A DNA stretch of 64,000 bases. It comes from Maricaulis sp947259345 (GTDB taxonomy: Bacteria > Pseudomonadota > Alphaproteobacteria > Caulobacterales > Maricaulaceae). Made by a program: the position numbers and the translations under genes. Under the pieces are notes generated by a model that was not told the origin of the DNA, did not search any database, and saw only the letters and a list, made by a program, of their open reading frames with translations. Within the stretch, counting starts at the first letter, position 1, and each line of letters starts with the position of its first letter. The stretch spans positions 930,001 to 994,000 of the forward strand of contig OZ244254.1 of assembly GCA_965217205.1 (NCBI GenBank), written 5' to 3'. Shown in pieces: positions 8,266 through 16,431 of the stretch.

Positions 8266-9210
8266 GTGCGTTTTATTGCCCTCATGCTAACCCTGCTGGC
8301 CTTGGTGCCCGGTCCTGCGTCCGCCCAGGGCGGGTGGGGCAGTGCAGCCCGACTTGATGCCTCCCGCGCCGGACTGGGTGTCGTGGTTCATGAAGGCCGG
8401 ATTTATGCGGCGGGGGGAGCCGGACTGACCGATCCGCGCGACGAGTTTGAAAGTTATGATCTGGCGCTGGATCGCTGGTATCCGGAGACGCCCCTGCCGC
8501 GCGGGCTGGAGCGCTTCGGCATGGCCTCGATCAATGATCGCATCTATGTCGCTGGCGGCTATTCGCGCGGCGAAGATGGTGTCGCGCCAAGCGCCGGAGT
8601 GTGGTCCTGGTCTTTCGCCGGTAATATCTGGCAAAGCGAGGCGGCCATGCCGGCAGCCAAGGCAGACTTGGTCTTGGTGGCCTTCGGTGAAGCCCTCTAT
8701 GCCTTTGGTGGCTTGAGCGATGATGGCAGCGTCTTTGTGTTCGATCCCGAGGCGCGCAGCTGGGAGACGCTCGCCGCGCCCGAAGGGCTCACCCGTCGGG
8801 GCATGGCGGCCGCGGTTCTCGATGGACGGATTTATCTGGCCGGAGGTCGCCTTGACGGGGTCACCCAGACCCGCTTCGACGTGTTTGATCCCGAGACCGG
8901 CCAATGGTCGCGTGGACCTGAACTGTTATCCCCGCGCTCCGGCGCCGCGATGGCCGTGCTGAACGGGCGTCTTCATCTTCTTGGTGGGCGGGGCGATAAT
9001 GCCCGCGAAACTCTACAGACGCATGTTTCCTGGCAACCGGGCGAAACGACCTGGCGAGAGGAATTGGTCTTACCGGCACCGCGTACCGGCGGTGGAGCGG
9101 CCGTGCTCGATCAGAGAATTTACCTGATAGGCGGCGGGTCCGGCGGTGGATTCCTGGCACCGTTCACAGCGCTCGATTCCACTGATGTCTTTGATCCGGG
9201 GCATGAATAG
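8266..9210 (+). CDS. Secreted Kelch-repeat beta-propeller protein
   Basis: A 314-residue exported protein. Residues 1-20 form a signal peptide with cleavage after PASAQ. The rest holds about six Kelch blades, each with an RIYAAGG/RIYVAGG/ALYAFGG/RIYLAGG/RLHLLGG-type strand, 45-50 residues apart, finishing with RIYLIGGGSGGG. Kelch propellers generally bind ligands or proteins; a few are sialic-acid mutarotases or oxidases, but no such residues are evident. GTG start. It begins 52 bases after mgtE and may be co-transcribed. Periplasmic or outer-surface function unknown. Confidence 0.78.
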   Translation: MRFIALMLTLLALVPGPASAQGGWGSAARLDASRAGLGVVVHEGRIYAAGGAGLTDPRDEFESYDLALDRWYPETPLPRGLERFGMASINDRIYVAGGYSRGEDGVAPSAGVWSWSFAGNIWQSEAAMPAAKADLVLVAFGEALYAFGGLSDDGSVFVFDPEARSWETLAAPEGLTRRGMAAAVLDGRIYLAGGRLDGVTQTRFDVFDPETGQWSRGPELLSPRSGAAMAVLNGRLHLLGGRGDNARETLQTHVSWQPGETTWREELVLPAPRTGGGAAVLDQRIYLIGGGSGGGFLAPFTALDSTDVFDPGHE

Positions 9211-9276
9211 GGCTCCGGCGTCAGGCTTGCAGAGGACCGGTCATTCCTTGACGCGCTGTCCTGAAACGGAACACGC

Positions 9277-11217
9277 ATGAAACCGCGATTGAAAACTTCT
9301 CCGGCTGCCCGCGAACTGATCAAGCGGTTTGAGCCGTTCCGAGCTGAGGCAGTCCAGAGCGAGGATGGCCGCTGGGTTGTCGGCTATGGTCATCGCGCTG
9401 CCGCCAAGGCAGGCGTGAAAGTGACTGAAGATGAAGCGGCACTCCTGCTCATCTATGATGTCATGCGTGCCGAGGAAGTCGTTGATGACAGCATTACCGG
9501 CCCGCTTTCGCGCAGCCAACGGGATGCGCTGACCTCCTTTGTCCATGATATTGGTGTCGACCGCTTCCGGGGGTCCGACGTCGCCCGCTATCTGTTCGAG
9601 GGCCGGGCACGCGCGGCCGGCGAGGCCCTGGCCTTGTTCGGCGATGGCGCATCCGCCCGTCGGGAAGCAGAAAGCTCGCTATTCCTCGATGCGCTCATGC
9701 CGGCGAAGCCGGGGCAATCCCGCAAGCCCCAGTCAGTCGAACTGGTCATCAAGGTCGAGCATCCCAGTGAGGAGCGTGTGCTGGAGGGCGCGATTGATGG
9801 CGATGAAGCGCCGCCACCGCCAAAAGCCTATTCCGATCTGCCGCCGCCACCACCGCCGCCCGATGCCGGGTTGGCGCGTCGGCGCGAAGCCGAGGACGAG
9901 ATTGCCCGTATTCTGGCTGCCGTGGAGGCATTGCCGCCGGAAGTGCGACAGGACCTGACCGAAACCGCCATGGCACCGGTGGCCGACGCTGTTTCCGACA
10001 TGCGCGACGACCCGATCGATGTGGACTACAAAGCTGTTGAGCCCGGGGACGCGGAGCTTGAGGCCGCGTCCGATGCAGCCGCGTCCGATGCAGCCGCCTC
10101 TGATGAGGCAGAAGCCGCAGGCCCTGATGACGGGGCGATCGCGCCGGTCGAGGCCGGTGCTGGGGAAGAGACAGACGCCCAGCCAGGCGACCCGTCCGCA
10201 GCCGACGCGGACCCGGAAGCTGCCGCCAATCGCGTGATCGCGCGAATGGACGAGGAGATTGGAGAGACCGGTACGGCGCTTGAGGAGGCGCCGGTCGGTC
10301 CAGCCGCCTGCGATGAGCCAGATGGCGAGCCGGAGCGCCCGAAGATGGCCGCGCCCATAGCGGCCTTTGATCTACCGGACGGCATGGGGCTGGGCTTCGT
10401 GCTGGCCAATTGCGAGCCGATCGCCGCGTCGGAATCCGCGGCATCAGAGACCGGTGCCACGCTTGCGCCGGATGCTGCCCCCGTTGAAATGGCGCCAACC
10501 CTGCCAGACCATTATGCGATGGAGCTGCCCAAGGGCATGGGCCTGGGCTACGCCCTGACCAGCGTCATGGAAGGGCGTTTGCAAACGGCCGATACAGCGG
10601 CGGCCCGGCCCGCGCCGACTGACGAGGTTCGCGCCCCTGCCACGTCTGGCGCGAACGCTGAAAGCGAACCGGATACGGTCACCGGCGAGGAGCTGGAAGC
10701 CAGTACCGACGCGGCGCCTGCGGAAATTATTGAGCGTGCCGTCAGCCTTTCCGGCGATGATACGCCGCCCCCGCATCCCGCCGAAGCCCCCGCCGAGGCA
10801 GTCGGGGCAGTGGGTGAGGTCGAGGGGGAACCCGCTGACCCGGCGCACTCTGTCGAACCCGGTACGGATGCCCTCGCAGGTGATGATCCGTTGATGGATG
10901 GTGCAGACCCGATGTCCGATGTCGAGGCAGATTTTTCGCCGCGTGACCTGGCTGCTGATGTCCATACGACGGAAGATCGTCCGGGCCCGCGCTCTGACGA
11001 CGGCATGTGGACCTTCCTGGCGGTCCTGATCGCCGGTGGATTGCTGGCGGGCTTTGGTAGCGTGCTCGCGGCAGCCGAGTGGGATCACATCATCGCTCAG
11101 CGCGAATTGACGCTGAATTTTGGCATGGCGATCGCGGGATTTTTCCTCGTCATTGTGGCTGGATGGCAACTCGCTTCGATTTGGCTGTCCAAGTTGAAAC
11201 AAAAGGCCGGCAACTAG
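9277..11217 (+). CDS. spmX: SpmX-like polar localisation factor (muramidase-like domain plus two-TM anchor)
   Basis: A 646-residue protein with the architecture of Caulobacter SpmX, which recruits and activates the stalked-pole kinase DivJ. Residues 1-145 are a phage-lysozyme (GH24) fold, starting MKPRLKTSPAARELIKRFE. Residues 180-195 contain a polyproline stretch. Residues 200-570 form a long acidic, Ala/Glu/Asp-rich, probably disordered region. Two transmembrane helices lie near 578-600 and 615-637, followed by a short basic tail. There is no signal peptide, so the muramidase domain is cytoplasmic. The catalytic Glu is kept (Glu19) but the T4-lysozyme Asp20 and Thr26 positions read Ser28 and Val34. 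LPxGMGLG occurs twice, at 366 and 417. Identification is by architecture and N-terminal domain; divJ is not in the window. Confidence 0.85.
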   Translation: MKPRLKTSPAARELIKRFEPFRAEAVQSEDGRWVVGYGHRAAAKAGVKVTEDEAALLLIYDVMRAEEVVDDSITGPLSRSQRDALTSFVHDIGVDRFRGSDVARYLFEGRARAAGEALALFGDGASARREAESSLFLDALMPAKPGQSRKPQSVELVIKVEHPSEERVLEGAIDGDEAPPPPKAYSDLPPPPPPPDAGLARRREAEDEIARILAAVEALPPEVRQDLTETAMAPVADAVSDMRDDPIDVDYKAVEPGDAELEAASDAAASDAAASDEAEAAGPDDGAIAPVEAGAGEETDAQPGDPSAADADPEAAANRVIARMDEEIGETGTALEEAPVGPAACDEPDGEPERPKMAAPIAAFDLPDGMGLGFVLANCEPIAASESAASETGATLAPDAAPVEMAPTLPDHYAMELPKGMGLGYALTSVMEGRLQTADTAAARPAPTDEVRAPATSGANAESEPDTVTGEELEASTDAAPAEIIERAVSLSGDDTPPPHPAEAPAEAVGAVGEVEGEPADPAHSVEPGTDALAGDDPLMDGADPMSDVEADFSPRDLAADVHTTEDRPGPRSDDGMWTFLAVLIAGGLLAGFGSVLAAAEWDHIIAQRELTLNFGMAIAGFFLVIVAGWQLASIWLSKLKQKAGN

Positions 11218-11240
11218 CCGTTTTCGCGCCATTCTGTTTC

Positions 11241-11280
11241 ACGGCCCGCACCGGTCTCTCTTGACCCGGTCGCGGGCCGT
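11241..11280 (+). other. Strong hairpin between spmX and ivd
   Basis: The arms ACGGCCCGC and GCGGGCCGT (9 bp) pair perfectly, and an inner CCGG/CCGG extends the stem around an eleven-base loop. No U-tract follows, so it is not a standard intrinsic terminator. It ends 15 bases before the ivd ATG and could act in the ivd leader or as a transcript-end stabiliser. Confidence 0.55.
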
Positions 11281-11295
11281 GATACATCGCCCGGC

Positions 11296-12468
11296 ATGAT
11301 ACCGAACCAATACCCCTCGCTTGATTTCAACCTCGGTGACACGGCCGAAATGATCCGTGACACTGTCCGTTCCTTTGCCAGTGACGAGATCGCGCCACGC
11401 GCGGCCGAGATAGACCAGACCGATGTCTTCCCGGCTGACCTCTGGCAGAAGATGGGAGAGCTCGGGCTTCTGGGCATCACCGTCGGTGAAGAGGATGGCG
11501 GCACCGGGCTGGGCTATCTCGAGCATGTCATCGCGATGGAGGAAATCTCCCGCGCCTCGGCATCGGTCGGCCTGTCCTACGGCGCCCACTCCAATCTCTG
11601 CGTCAACCAGATGCGGCGCTGGGGCAATGCCGAGCAGAAGACGAAATACCTGCCCAAGCTGATTTCCGGCGAGCATGTCGGATCGCTGGCCATGTCCGAG
11701 CCGGGTGCCGGGTCCGATGTTGTCTCGATGAAGCTGAAGGCCGAACGCAAGGGTGATCATTTCGTGCTCAATGGCTCGAAAATGTGGATCACCAATGCCC
11801 CGGCCGCCAATACGCTGATTGTCTACGCCAAGACCGATAGCAGCGCCGGTTCGCGCGGCATTTCCGCCTTCATCATCGAGCGCGGCATGAAGGGCTTCTC
11901 GGTCGCCCAAAAGCTCGACAAGCTGGGCATGCGCGGGTCCGAGACCGGTGAGCTGGTCTTCGAGGATTGCGAAGTGCCGGCCGAGAACATGATGGGTGAT
12001 GAGGGCAAGGGCGTCGAAATCCTGATGTCCGGCCTCGACTATGAGCGCGCCGTCCTGGCCTCCGGCCCGGTCGGCATCATGCAGTCCTGCATGGACGTCG
12101 TGATGCCCTATATTCGCGAGCGCAAGCAGTTCGGAAAATCGATCGGCGAATTCCAGCTCGTCCAGGGCAAGCTCGCGGACATGTATGTGCGGATGAATGC
12201 GACGCGCGCCTATGTCTATGCCGTGGCCCAGGCCTGTGACCGGGGCCAGACCACGCGCAAGGATGCCGCCGGCGCGATCCTTTATGCCGCCGAGGGCGCG
12301 ACCCAGATGGCGCTGGACGCGATCCAGCTGCTGGGCGGCAATGGCTATATCAATGAATACCCGACGGGCCGTCTCCTGCGTGACGCAAAGCTCTATGAGA
12401 TCGGCGCGGGTACGTCGGAGATTCGCCGCTGGCTGATCGGCCGGGAATTGTTCGACGAGACGAACTAG
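11296..12468 (+). CDS. ivd: Isovaleryl-CoA dehydrogenase
   Basis: FAD-dependent acyl-CoA dehydrogenase, 390 residues, oxidising isovaleryl-CoA to 3-methylcrotonyl-CoA in leucine breakdown and passing electrons to ETF. Visible motifs: AMSEPGAGSDVVSMK and WITNAP of the beta domain, RGSETGELVFEDCEVP, and the C-terminal QLLGGNGYINEYP with RLLRDAKLYEIGAGTSEIRR. The helix-G position LDYERAVLASGP carries the Glu used as catalytic base in isovaleryl-CoA dehydrogenases, instead of the C-terminal Glu of other family members. The product is the substrate of the MccAB carboxylase encoded at 17402 and 22539. A terminator follows directly. Confidence 0.93.
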   Translation: MIPNQYPSLDFNLGDTAEMIRDTVRSFASDEIAPRAAEIDQTDVFPADLWQKMGELGLLGITVGEEDGGTGLGYLEHVIAMEEISRASASVGLSYGAHSNLCVNQMRRWGNAEQKTKYLPKLISGEHVGSLAMSEPGAGSDVVSMKLKAERKGDHFVLNGSKMWITNAPAANTLIVYAKTDSSAGSRGISAFIIERGMKGFSVAQKLDKLGMRGSETGELVFEDCEVPAENMMGDEGKGVEILMSGLDYERAVLASGPVGIMQSCMDVVMPYIRERKQFGKSIGEFQLVQGKLADMYVRMNATRAYVYAVAQACDRGQTTRKDAAGAILYAAEGATQMALDAIQLLGGNGYINEYPTGRLLRDAKLYEIGAGTSEIRRWLIGRELFDETN

Positions 12469-12495
12469 CCTCCTGGTCAGCGCGCCATTCATGCT

Positions 12496-12529
12496 AGGCT
12501 CCGGGCAGTTGCTGCCTGGAGCCTTTTTC
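12496..12529 (+). terminator. Intrinsic terminator of ivd overlapping the next ribosome-binding site
   Basis: Stem AGGCTCC-G-GGCAG / CTGCC-T-GGAGCCT with loop TTG, then TTTTTC. The 3' arm contains GGAG (12518-12521), exactly eight bases before the ATG at 12530, so the terminator arm doubles as the Shine-Dalgarno sequence of the downstream gene. Confidence 0.85.
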
Positions 12530-13234
12530 ATGGCTGGTTACGCCGACCTCACGGCCGTTTTCGTGAATTGCACACTCAAACGTTCGCCCGAGACCTCCAA
12601 CACCGAGGGCTTGATGGCTGTTTCGCGTGCCATCATGGAGGCGCAGGGCGTCACGACCGATCTCATGCGCCTGGTCGATCATGATGTCGCCTATGGTGTC
12701 TATCCGGACATGACCAGGCATGGCTGGCCGAGCGATGACTGGCCGGAACTTTGGGCGCGGATCGACACCGCGGATATCCTGGTGGTCGGCACACCGATCT
12801 GGCTGGGAGAGGAAAGCTCGGTGGCGCGCGTCCTTATCGAACGCCTCTATGCGCAGTCCGGCGGCATGAATGAGAAAGGTCAGTACGGCTTTTACGGCAA
12901 GGTGGGCGGCTGCCTGGTGACCGGCAATGAAGACGGCATCAAACACGTCGCCATGAGCGTGCTCTACGCGCTCCAGCATGTGGGCTACACCATCCCGCCC
13001 CAGGCCGATGCGGGCTGGATTGGTGAGGCAGGGCCGGGGCCATCCTATCTGGACGAAGGCTCCGGTGGACCGCAGAATGATTTTACCCAGCGCAACACGA
13101 CCTTCATGAGCTGGAATCTGGTGCATTTGGCGGCTTTGCTGAAGCGCTCGGGCGGATTGCCGGCGACAGGAAATTCGCGGCGCGCCTGGGATGAGGGTGA
13201 CCGGTTCGACCATCCCAATCCGGAATACCGATAA
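12530..13234 (+). CDS. Flavodoxin-fold NAD(P)H-dependent FMN reductase family protein
   Basis: A 234-residue cytoplasmic protein of the NADPH-dependent FMN reductase/flavodoxin superfamily. The N-terminal strand AVFVNCTLKRSPETSNTEG is the phosphate-binding loop for FMN, and ADILVVGTPIWLGEESS is the second flavin loop; residues 130-150 (YGKVGGCLVTGNEDGIK) form the third. The C-terminal 50 residues are family-variable. The ATG at 12530 uses a ribosome site inside the preceding terminator hairpin. It probably reduces flavin or a quinone-like acceptor with NAD(P)H; the exact substrate cannot be read. No operon partner on either side is functionally obvious. Confidence 0.75.
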   Translation: MAGYADLTAVFVNCTLKRSPETSNTEGLMAVSRAIMEAQGVTTDLMRLVDHDVAYGVYPDMTRHGWPSDDWPELWARIDTADILVVGTPIWLGEESSVARVLIERLYAQSGGMNEKGQYGFYGKVGGCLVTGNEDGIKHVAMSVLYALQHVGYTIPPQADAGWIGEAGPGPSYLDEGSGGPQNDFTQRNTTFMSWNLVHLAALLKRSGGLPATGNSRRAWDEGDRFDHPNPEYR

Positions 13235-13268
13235 CGCACCCAAAACCGATTCGATGAGAGGCAATCTG

Positions 13269-13769
13269 ATGAAAACTGGCATAATCACCCTGATCGCCGG
13301 GGCGCTGCTTGCTGCCTGCGCCAGCGACAATGTCGACGCTCAGCCCGGTGGCATGGATCGCCTGTCGGCCTATGACACGATTGACGCCTGCTTGTATCGC
13401 GAGACTGGCCCGGTCGAGCGTCGGGCCTGTATCGGCGAGTACAGGGCGGCTTGTGAGACGCTGTCGGAGAATGGCGAGACCATGACCGGCATGATGATGT
13501 GCGCCGGTGAGGAGTATGAAGCCTGGGATCGCTGGCTCAATGAAGCCTACCGGGATTTGCGCGAAAGCCTGCCGGAAGATGCCGTCATCAACCTGCGTGA
13601 GGCCCAGCGTAGCTGGATCGCGCATCGCGACCAGGATTGTCTCTTTCTGTCAGGTCTTTATGCGGGCGGGTCGATGGAAGGGCTCGAGCGAGCGGGCTGC
13701 CTGACCAGCAAGACGGCCGAGCGCGCGATCGAGCTGATGTATTGGGACCGTGTCTATCCGCCGTTCTGA
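13269..13769 (+). CDS. LprI-like (DUF1311) lipoprotein
   Basis: A 166-residue putative lipoprotein. The N-terminus has a hydrophobic core and lipobox LLAAC, so Cys17 should be lipidated. The mature part carries paired cysteines (ACLYRE, RACIGEY, ACETL, CAGEEYEAWDRWLNEAYRDL, CLFLSG, GCLT) and the segment LREAQRSWIAHRDQDC, the core of the lysozyme-inhibitor LprI/DUF1311 family. Six or more Cys suggest disulfides in the periplasm. GAGAGG precedes the ATG at 13269. Its last 16 bases overlap the convergent patatin gene. Lysozyme inhibition is a family-level inference and has not been shown for most members. Confidence 0.75.
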   Translation: MKTGIITLIAGALLAACASDNVDAQPGGMDRLSAYDTIDACLYRETGPVERRACIGEYRAACETLSENGETMTGMMMCAGEEYEAWDRWLNEAYRDLRESLPEDAVINLREAQRSWIAHRDQDCLFLSGLYAGGSMEGLERAGCLTSKTAERAIELMYWDRVYPPF

Positions 13770-15508
13770 GGCGCGGCCTTCAGGCCCAGCGTGACCCGCA
13801 TTTCGTCATCGATACCGGCCAGCATGCCCTGCGCGGCGTCATAGCCGGCATCGCGGACTTCTTCGAACTTTTCCCATTCGCGGATATCGATCGAGGTTTC
13901 CGGCAGGATGAGCAAGTCGGCGGCCTCGCGGCCGATATCGCGATGATCAGCCACGCCGATCGTCGCCGCGCGCATCAGCAGCGAGGCAATGGGTGGTGGT
14001 GATTTCAGCCCGTTCTTGCGCACCCATTCGATGAATCCGGGCGGGTTTTCAAAATCGGCCGGATTGAGACCCTGGGCGCGGGTGACGTCGACGCCGACCA
14101 CCGGTCCGCGATGGAATGCGCGCATCTCACGCGCCGGGAAGTTCGTGAAGACCGCTCCGTCGACCAGGATCTGGCCGTGAACGACGACAGGCGGCAGCAG
14201 GCCCGGGATAGCGATAGAGGCCCGCAGGGCATGTCGTAATGAGCCAGTGCGATGCACTTGCGGCCGACCGCTGGCGAGGTTGGAGGACAGGCAGAAGAAG
14301 GGTCGCACCATTTCGGCAATCTCGACATCGCCGAAATGTTCCTTCAGGCGCGCATCGACCTTTTCGCCCTTGGCCAGTGAGACCACGGGCAATGTCCAGT
14401 CATCGAGCGGGTTGCTGTCGACGAAAGCCTTGCGGATGCGTCGTTCCAGCTCGTCATCGGACCAGTCCAGCGCGATCCCCGCAGCAATGATCGCGCCCAT
14501 CGAGGCGCCGCCGACAAAATCAAACGGCATGCCGGCTTCACGCAGCGCCCGGATGGCGCCCATATGAGCATAGGCACGGGCACCGCCGCCGGAGACCACC
14601 AGGCCGACCGAGCGTCCGGCCAGGGTTCGGGCAAGGCGCGCCGTATCGGCCACATGCTGGTTCTGGCGCCAGTGGAAGACCCGGGCGGCGTCCGCTGCAT
14701 TGGCCCAGTCCTGGGGACGTGAGGCCGCACTGACACCGCCCGGATGCAAAAGGACGACGTCGAGCAGTTTCAGTCGCATGGCCGGCGACGGGTCGTCGGG
14801 CAGCAACGGCGTGGACGGTCGTGCATCAGCGCGGGCAAACAGCCACATGCGGTCCGCCCGACCCATGGCGCGCCGGGCCCAGGCCGGATCGGAGAAGCGG
14901 GCTGTGAGCAGGACGATGTCGTGTTCCTGCTCCAACACGTCCAGTTTCTGGCCGCTCCAGTCGGCGCAGCTTTCATCGGCGATACCGCAGCTCACGCCCA
15001 TGCCCTGCAGCGTGGCGGCGAGTTCCTTGGCCCGATAGTCGATATCGATGGTGGGCGAGGTGCTGATCAGCGCGAAGACCTTGGGCTCGGATCCCGCGGC
15101 CCGACGCGGGCCACGAAGCCGGGCCAACATCATGCGCGACAATTCCCGCATCAGACTGGCATGTTTGTTGGTCAGGCGTTCGAAACTGGCCTTCGGCAGT
15201 CGCACCAGCTCGCTGTCACGCAGGGCGTAGACGCTGGCCTGGTGTGGCGTTTCGTCCAGCATCGACATCTCGCCGACGGGCTCGCCCGCCCGGATGTAGC
15301 CGATCAGGTCTGATCGCCCGAGCGCGCCATTGCGGAAGGCGGCCAGGGCGCCCGAGCGCACGAGGTAGATGGCGTCCGCCTCATCGCCTTCGCGAAACAG
15401 GAGTTTGCCCGCGGGCAGGCAGAACCATTCGACCTCGTGCTCGACGGCATCGAGCACGGATTTCTCGACCCGGTTGAGAAAGGGCAGAAAGGAAAGGTTG
15501 AGAGGCAT
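13754..15508 (-). CDS. Patatin-like phospholipase with N-terminal cyclic-nucleotide-binding domain
   Basis: A 584-residue cytoplasmic or membrane-associated serine hydrolase of the NTE/RssA type. Residues 1-125 form a cNMP-binding beta-roll (LPAGKLLFREGDEADAIYLV, GEPVGEMSMLD). Residues 130-290 are a linker domain with no recognised motif. The patatin domain spans about 295-490: oxyanion loop SGGGARAYAHMG, nucleophile GASMG, and catalytic Asp in DGAVFTNFP. The cNMP site lacks an obvious Arg of the canonical cAMP cassette, so ligand binding is uncertain. It likely deacylates lysophospholipids or similar esters. Convergent with the LprI-like gene. Confidence 0.88.
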   Translation of the reverse strand: MPLNLSFLPFLNRVEKSVLDAVEHEVEWFCLPAGKLLFREGDEADAIYLVRSGALAAFRNGALGRSDLIGYIRAGEPVGEMSMLDETPHQASVYALRDSELVRLPKASFERLTNKHASLMRELSRMMLARLRGPRRAAGSEPKVFALISTSPTIDIDYRAKELAATLQGMGVSCGIADESCADWSGQKLDVLEQEHDIVLLTARFSDPAWARRAMGRADRMWLFARADARPSTPLLPDDPSPAMRLKLLDVVLLHPGGVSAASRPQDWANAADAARVFHWRQNQHVADTARLARTLAGRSVGLVVSGGGARAYAHMGAIRALREAGMPFDFVGGASMGAIIAAGIALDWSDDELERRIRKAFVDSNPLDDWTLPVVSLAKGEKVDARLKEHFGDVEIAEMVRPFFCLSSNLASGRPQVHRTGSLRHALRASIAIPGLLPPVVVHGQILVDGAVFTNFPAREMRAFHRGPVVGVDVTRAQGLNPADFENPPGFIEWVRKNGLKSPPPIASLLMRAATIGVADHRDIGREAADLLILPETSIDIREWEKFEEVRDAGYDAAQGMLAGIDDEMRVTLGLKAAPQNGG

Positions 15509-15607
15509 GGGTCCGCCGACGACTTGAATCGTCGTCCAGTCTAGGGCTGCTCGGCGAGCTTGGGAAAGGGGGATGGACCGCGCGCGGCTCTCCCTGGCGA
15601 TTGCCGA

Positions 15608-16243
15608 TCAGAAGCGTCGACGCAAGACAAGGTGGCCGACCGGGCGAACAGTCCGCGATTGGCTTTCGCCAATGGCGTCCGCATCGATGCGGTCAAGGTC
15701 CTCGAGAAGCGGCATGTGCTCGCCGGTCTCCGGATCGAAGAGGATCATCTGATCTTCACCGGAATCCTGGAAATAGGCGCCGCCTTCCATCGTGATGCTC
15801 CACGCATTGATCGTCCGCACGGTGATGCCGGCGCCGAAATAACGGGTGAGGGCATCCAGATTGGAGCGCGTGAGCTCTTCGGACAGCTCGGCATGGGGGA
15901 AGGCTGACCACGCCGGCGCATTCGCCTGGCGCATCCAGGCCGGGATGGCTCGGTCGCCGCGCGGCGAGATGGTTCCGGCCGACAGAAAGAATTCGTCACC
16001 GAAAGGATGGACGTCAATTTGGCCAGCCAAAGCGGAGATTTCGGACAGGTCGGCCCGGTCGCTTCCGATCAGGACCGGGGCGCTCGTGGCATTGGAAGTG
16101 CTAACCCGCCAGCGCAGGACAGAGGCCTCGCCAGCCTCACTGATTCCCGCAATCCAGGCCGCCGAATCATCGACGGCCTGAGCCGAGGTGTGGCCCGTTG
16201 TTGCGGCAAAAAGCGCAGCAATGACAACTGTTTGTACGCGCAT
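15608..16243 (-). CDS. Hypothetical secreted protein
   Basis: A 211-residue protein with an N-terminal signal peptide (MRVQTVVIAALFAATTG, cleavage near TSAQA). The mature chain is mixed alpha/beta without recognisable domain or cysteine pairs; it has segments such as LGHLVLRRRF-like basic C-terminus (PVGHLVLRRRF). The ATG at 16243 was chosen because GGGAGG lies five bases upstream; the ATG at 16258 overlaps that site. It follows the patatin gene in the same direction of reading but about 100 bases upstream of it, so both could be on one transcript. No function assigned. Confidence 0.6.
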   Translation of the reverse strand: MRVQTVVIAALFAATTGHTSAQAVDDSAAWIAGISEAGEASVLRWRVSTSNATSAPVLIGSDRADLSEISALAGQIDVHPFGDEFFLSAGTISPRGDRAIPAWMRQANAPAWSAFPHAELSEELTRSNLDALTRYFGAGITVRTINAWSITMEGGAYFQDSGEDQMILFDPETGEHMPLLEDLDRIDADAIGESQSRTVRPVGHLVLRRRF

Positions 16244-16431
16244 GCGCACCTCCCACATGAAGCAGAAACACTGTAGCGCATTCCGGCCCCGATCCCCATC
16301 AGCCTGTGAGGGAGGACTGAATCATATCTTAACCCGGCACGGGATTCATTAAGAATCCAGACCTTCGGTTCGACATCGCAACCATACGCGGCTGCGTCCT
16401 CACTGCCAAGGAGAGTCGGGCCCGTTTCGGG

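Noticed and set aside
11239..12531. Antisense frame over ivd
   Set aside because: Shadow of ivd, with no motif.
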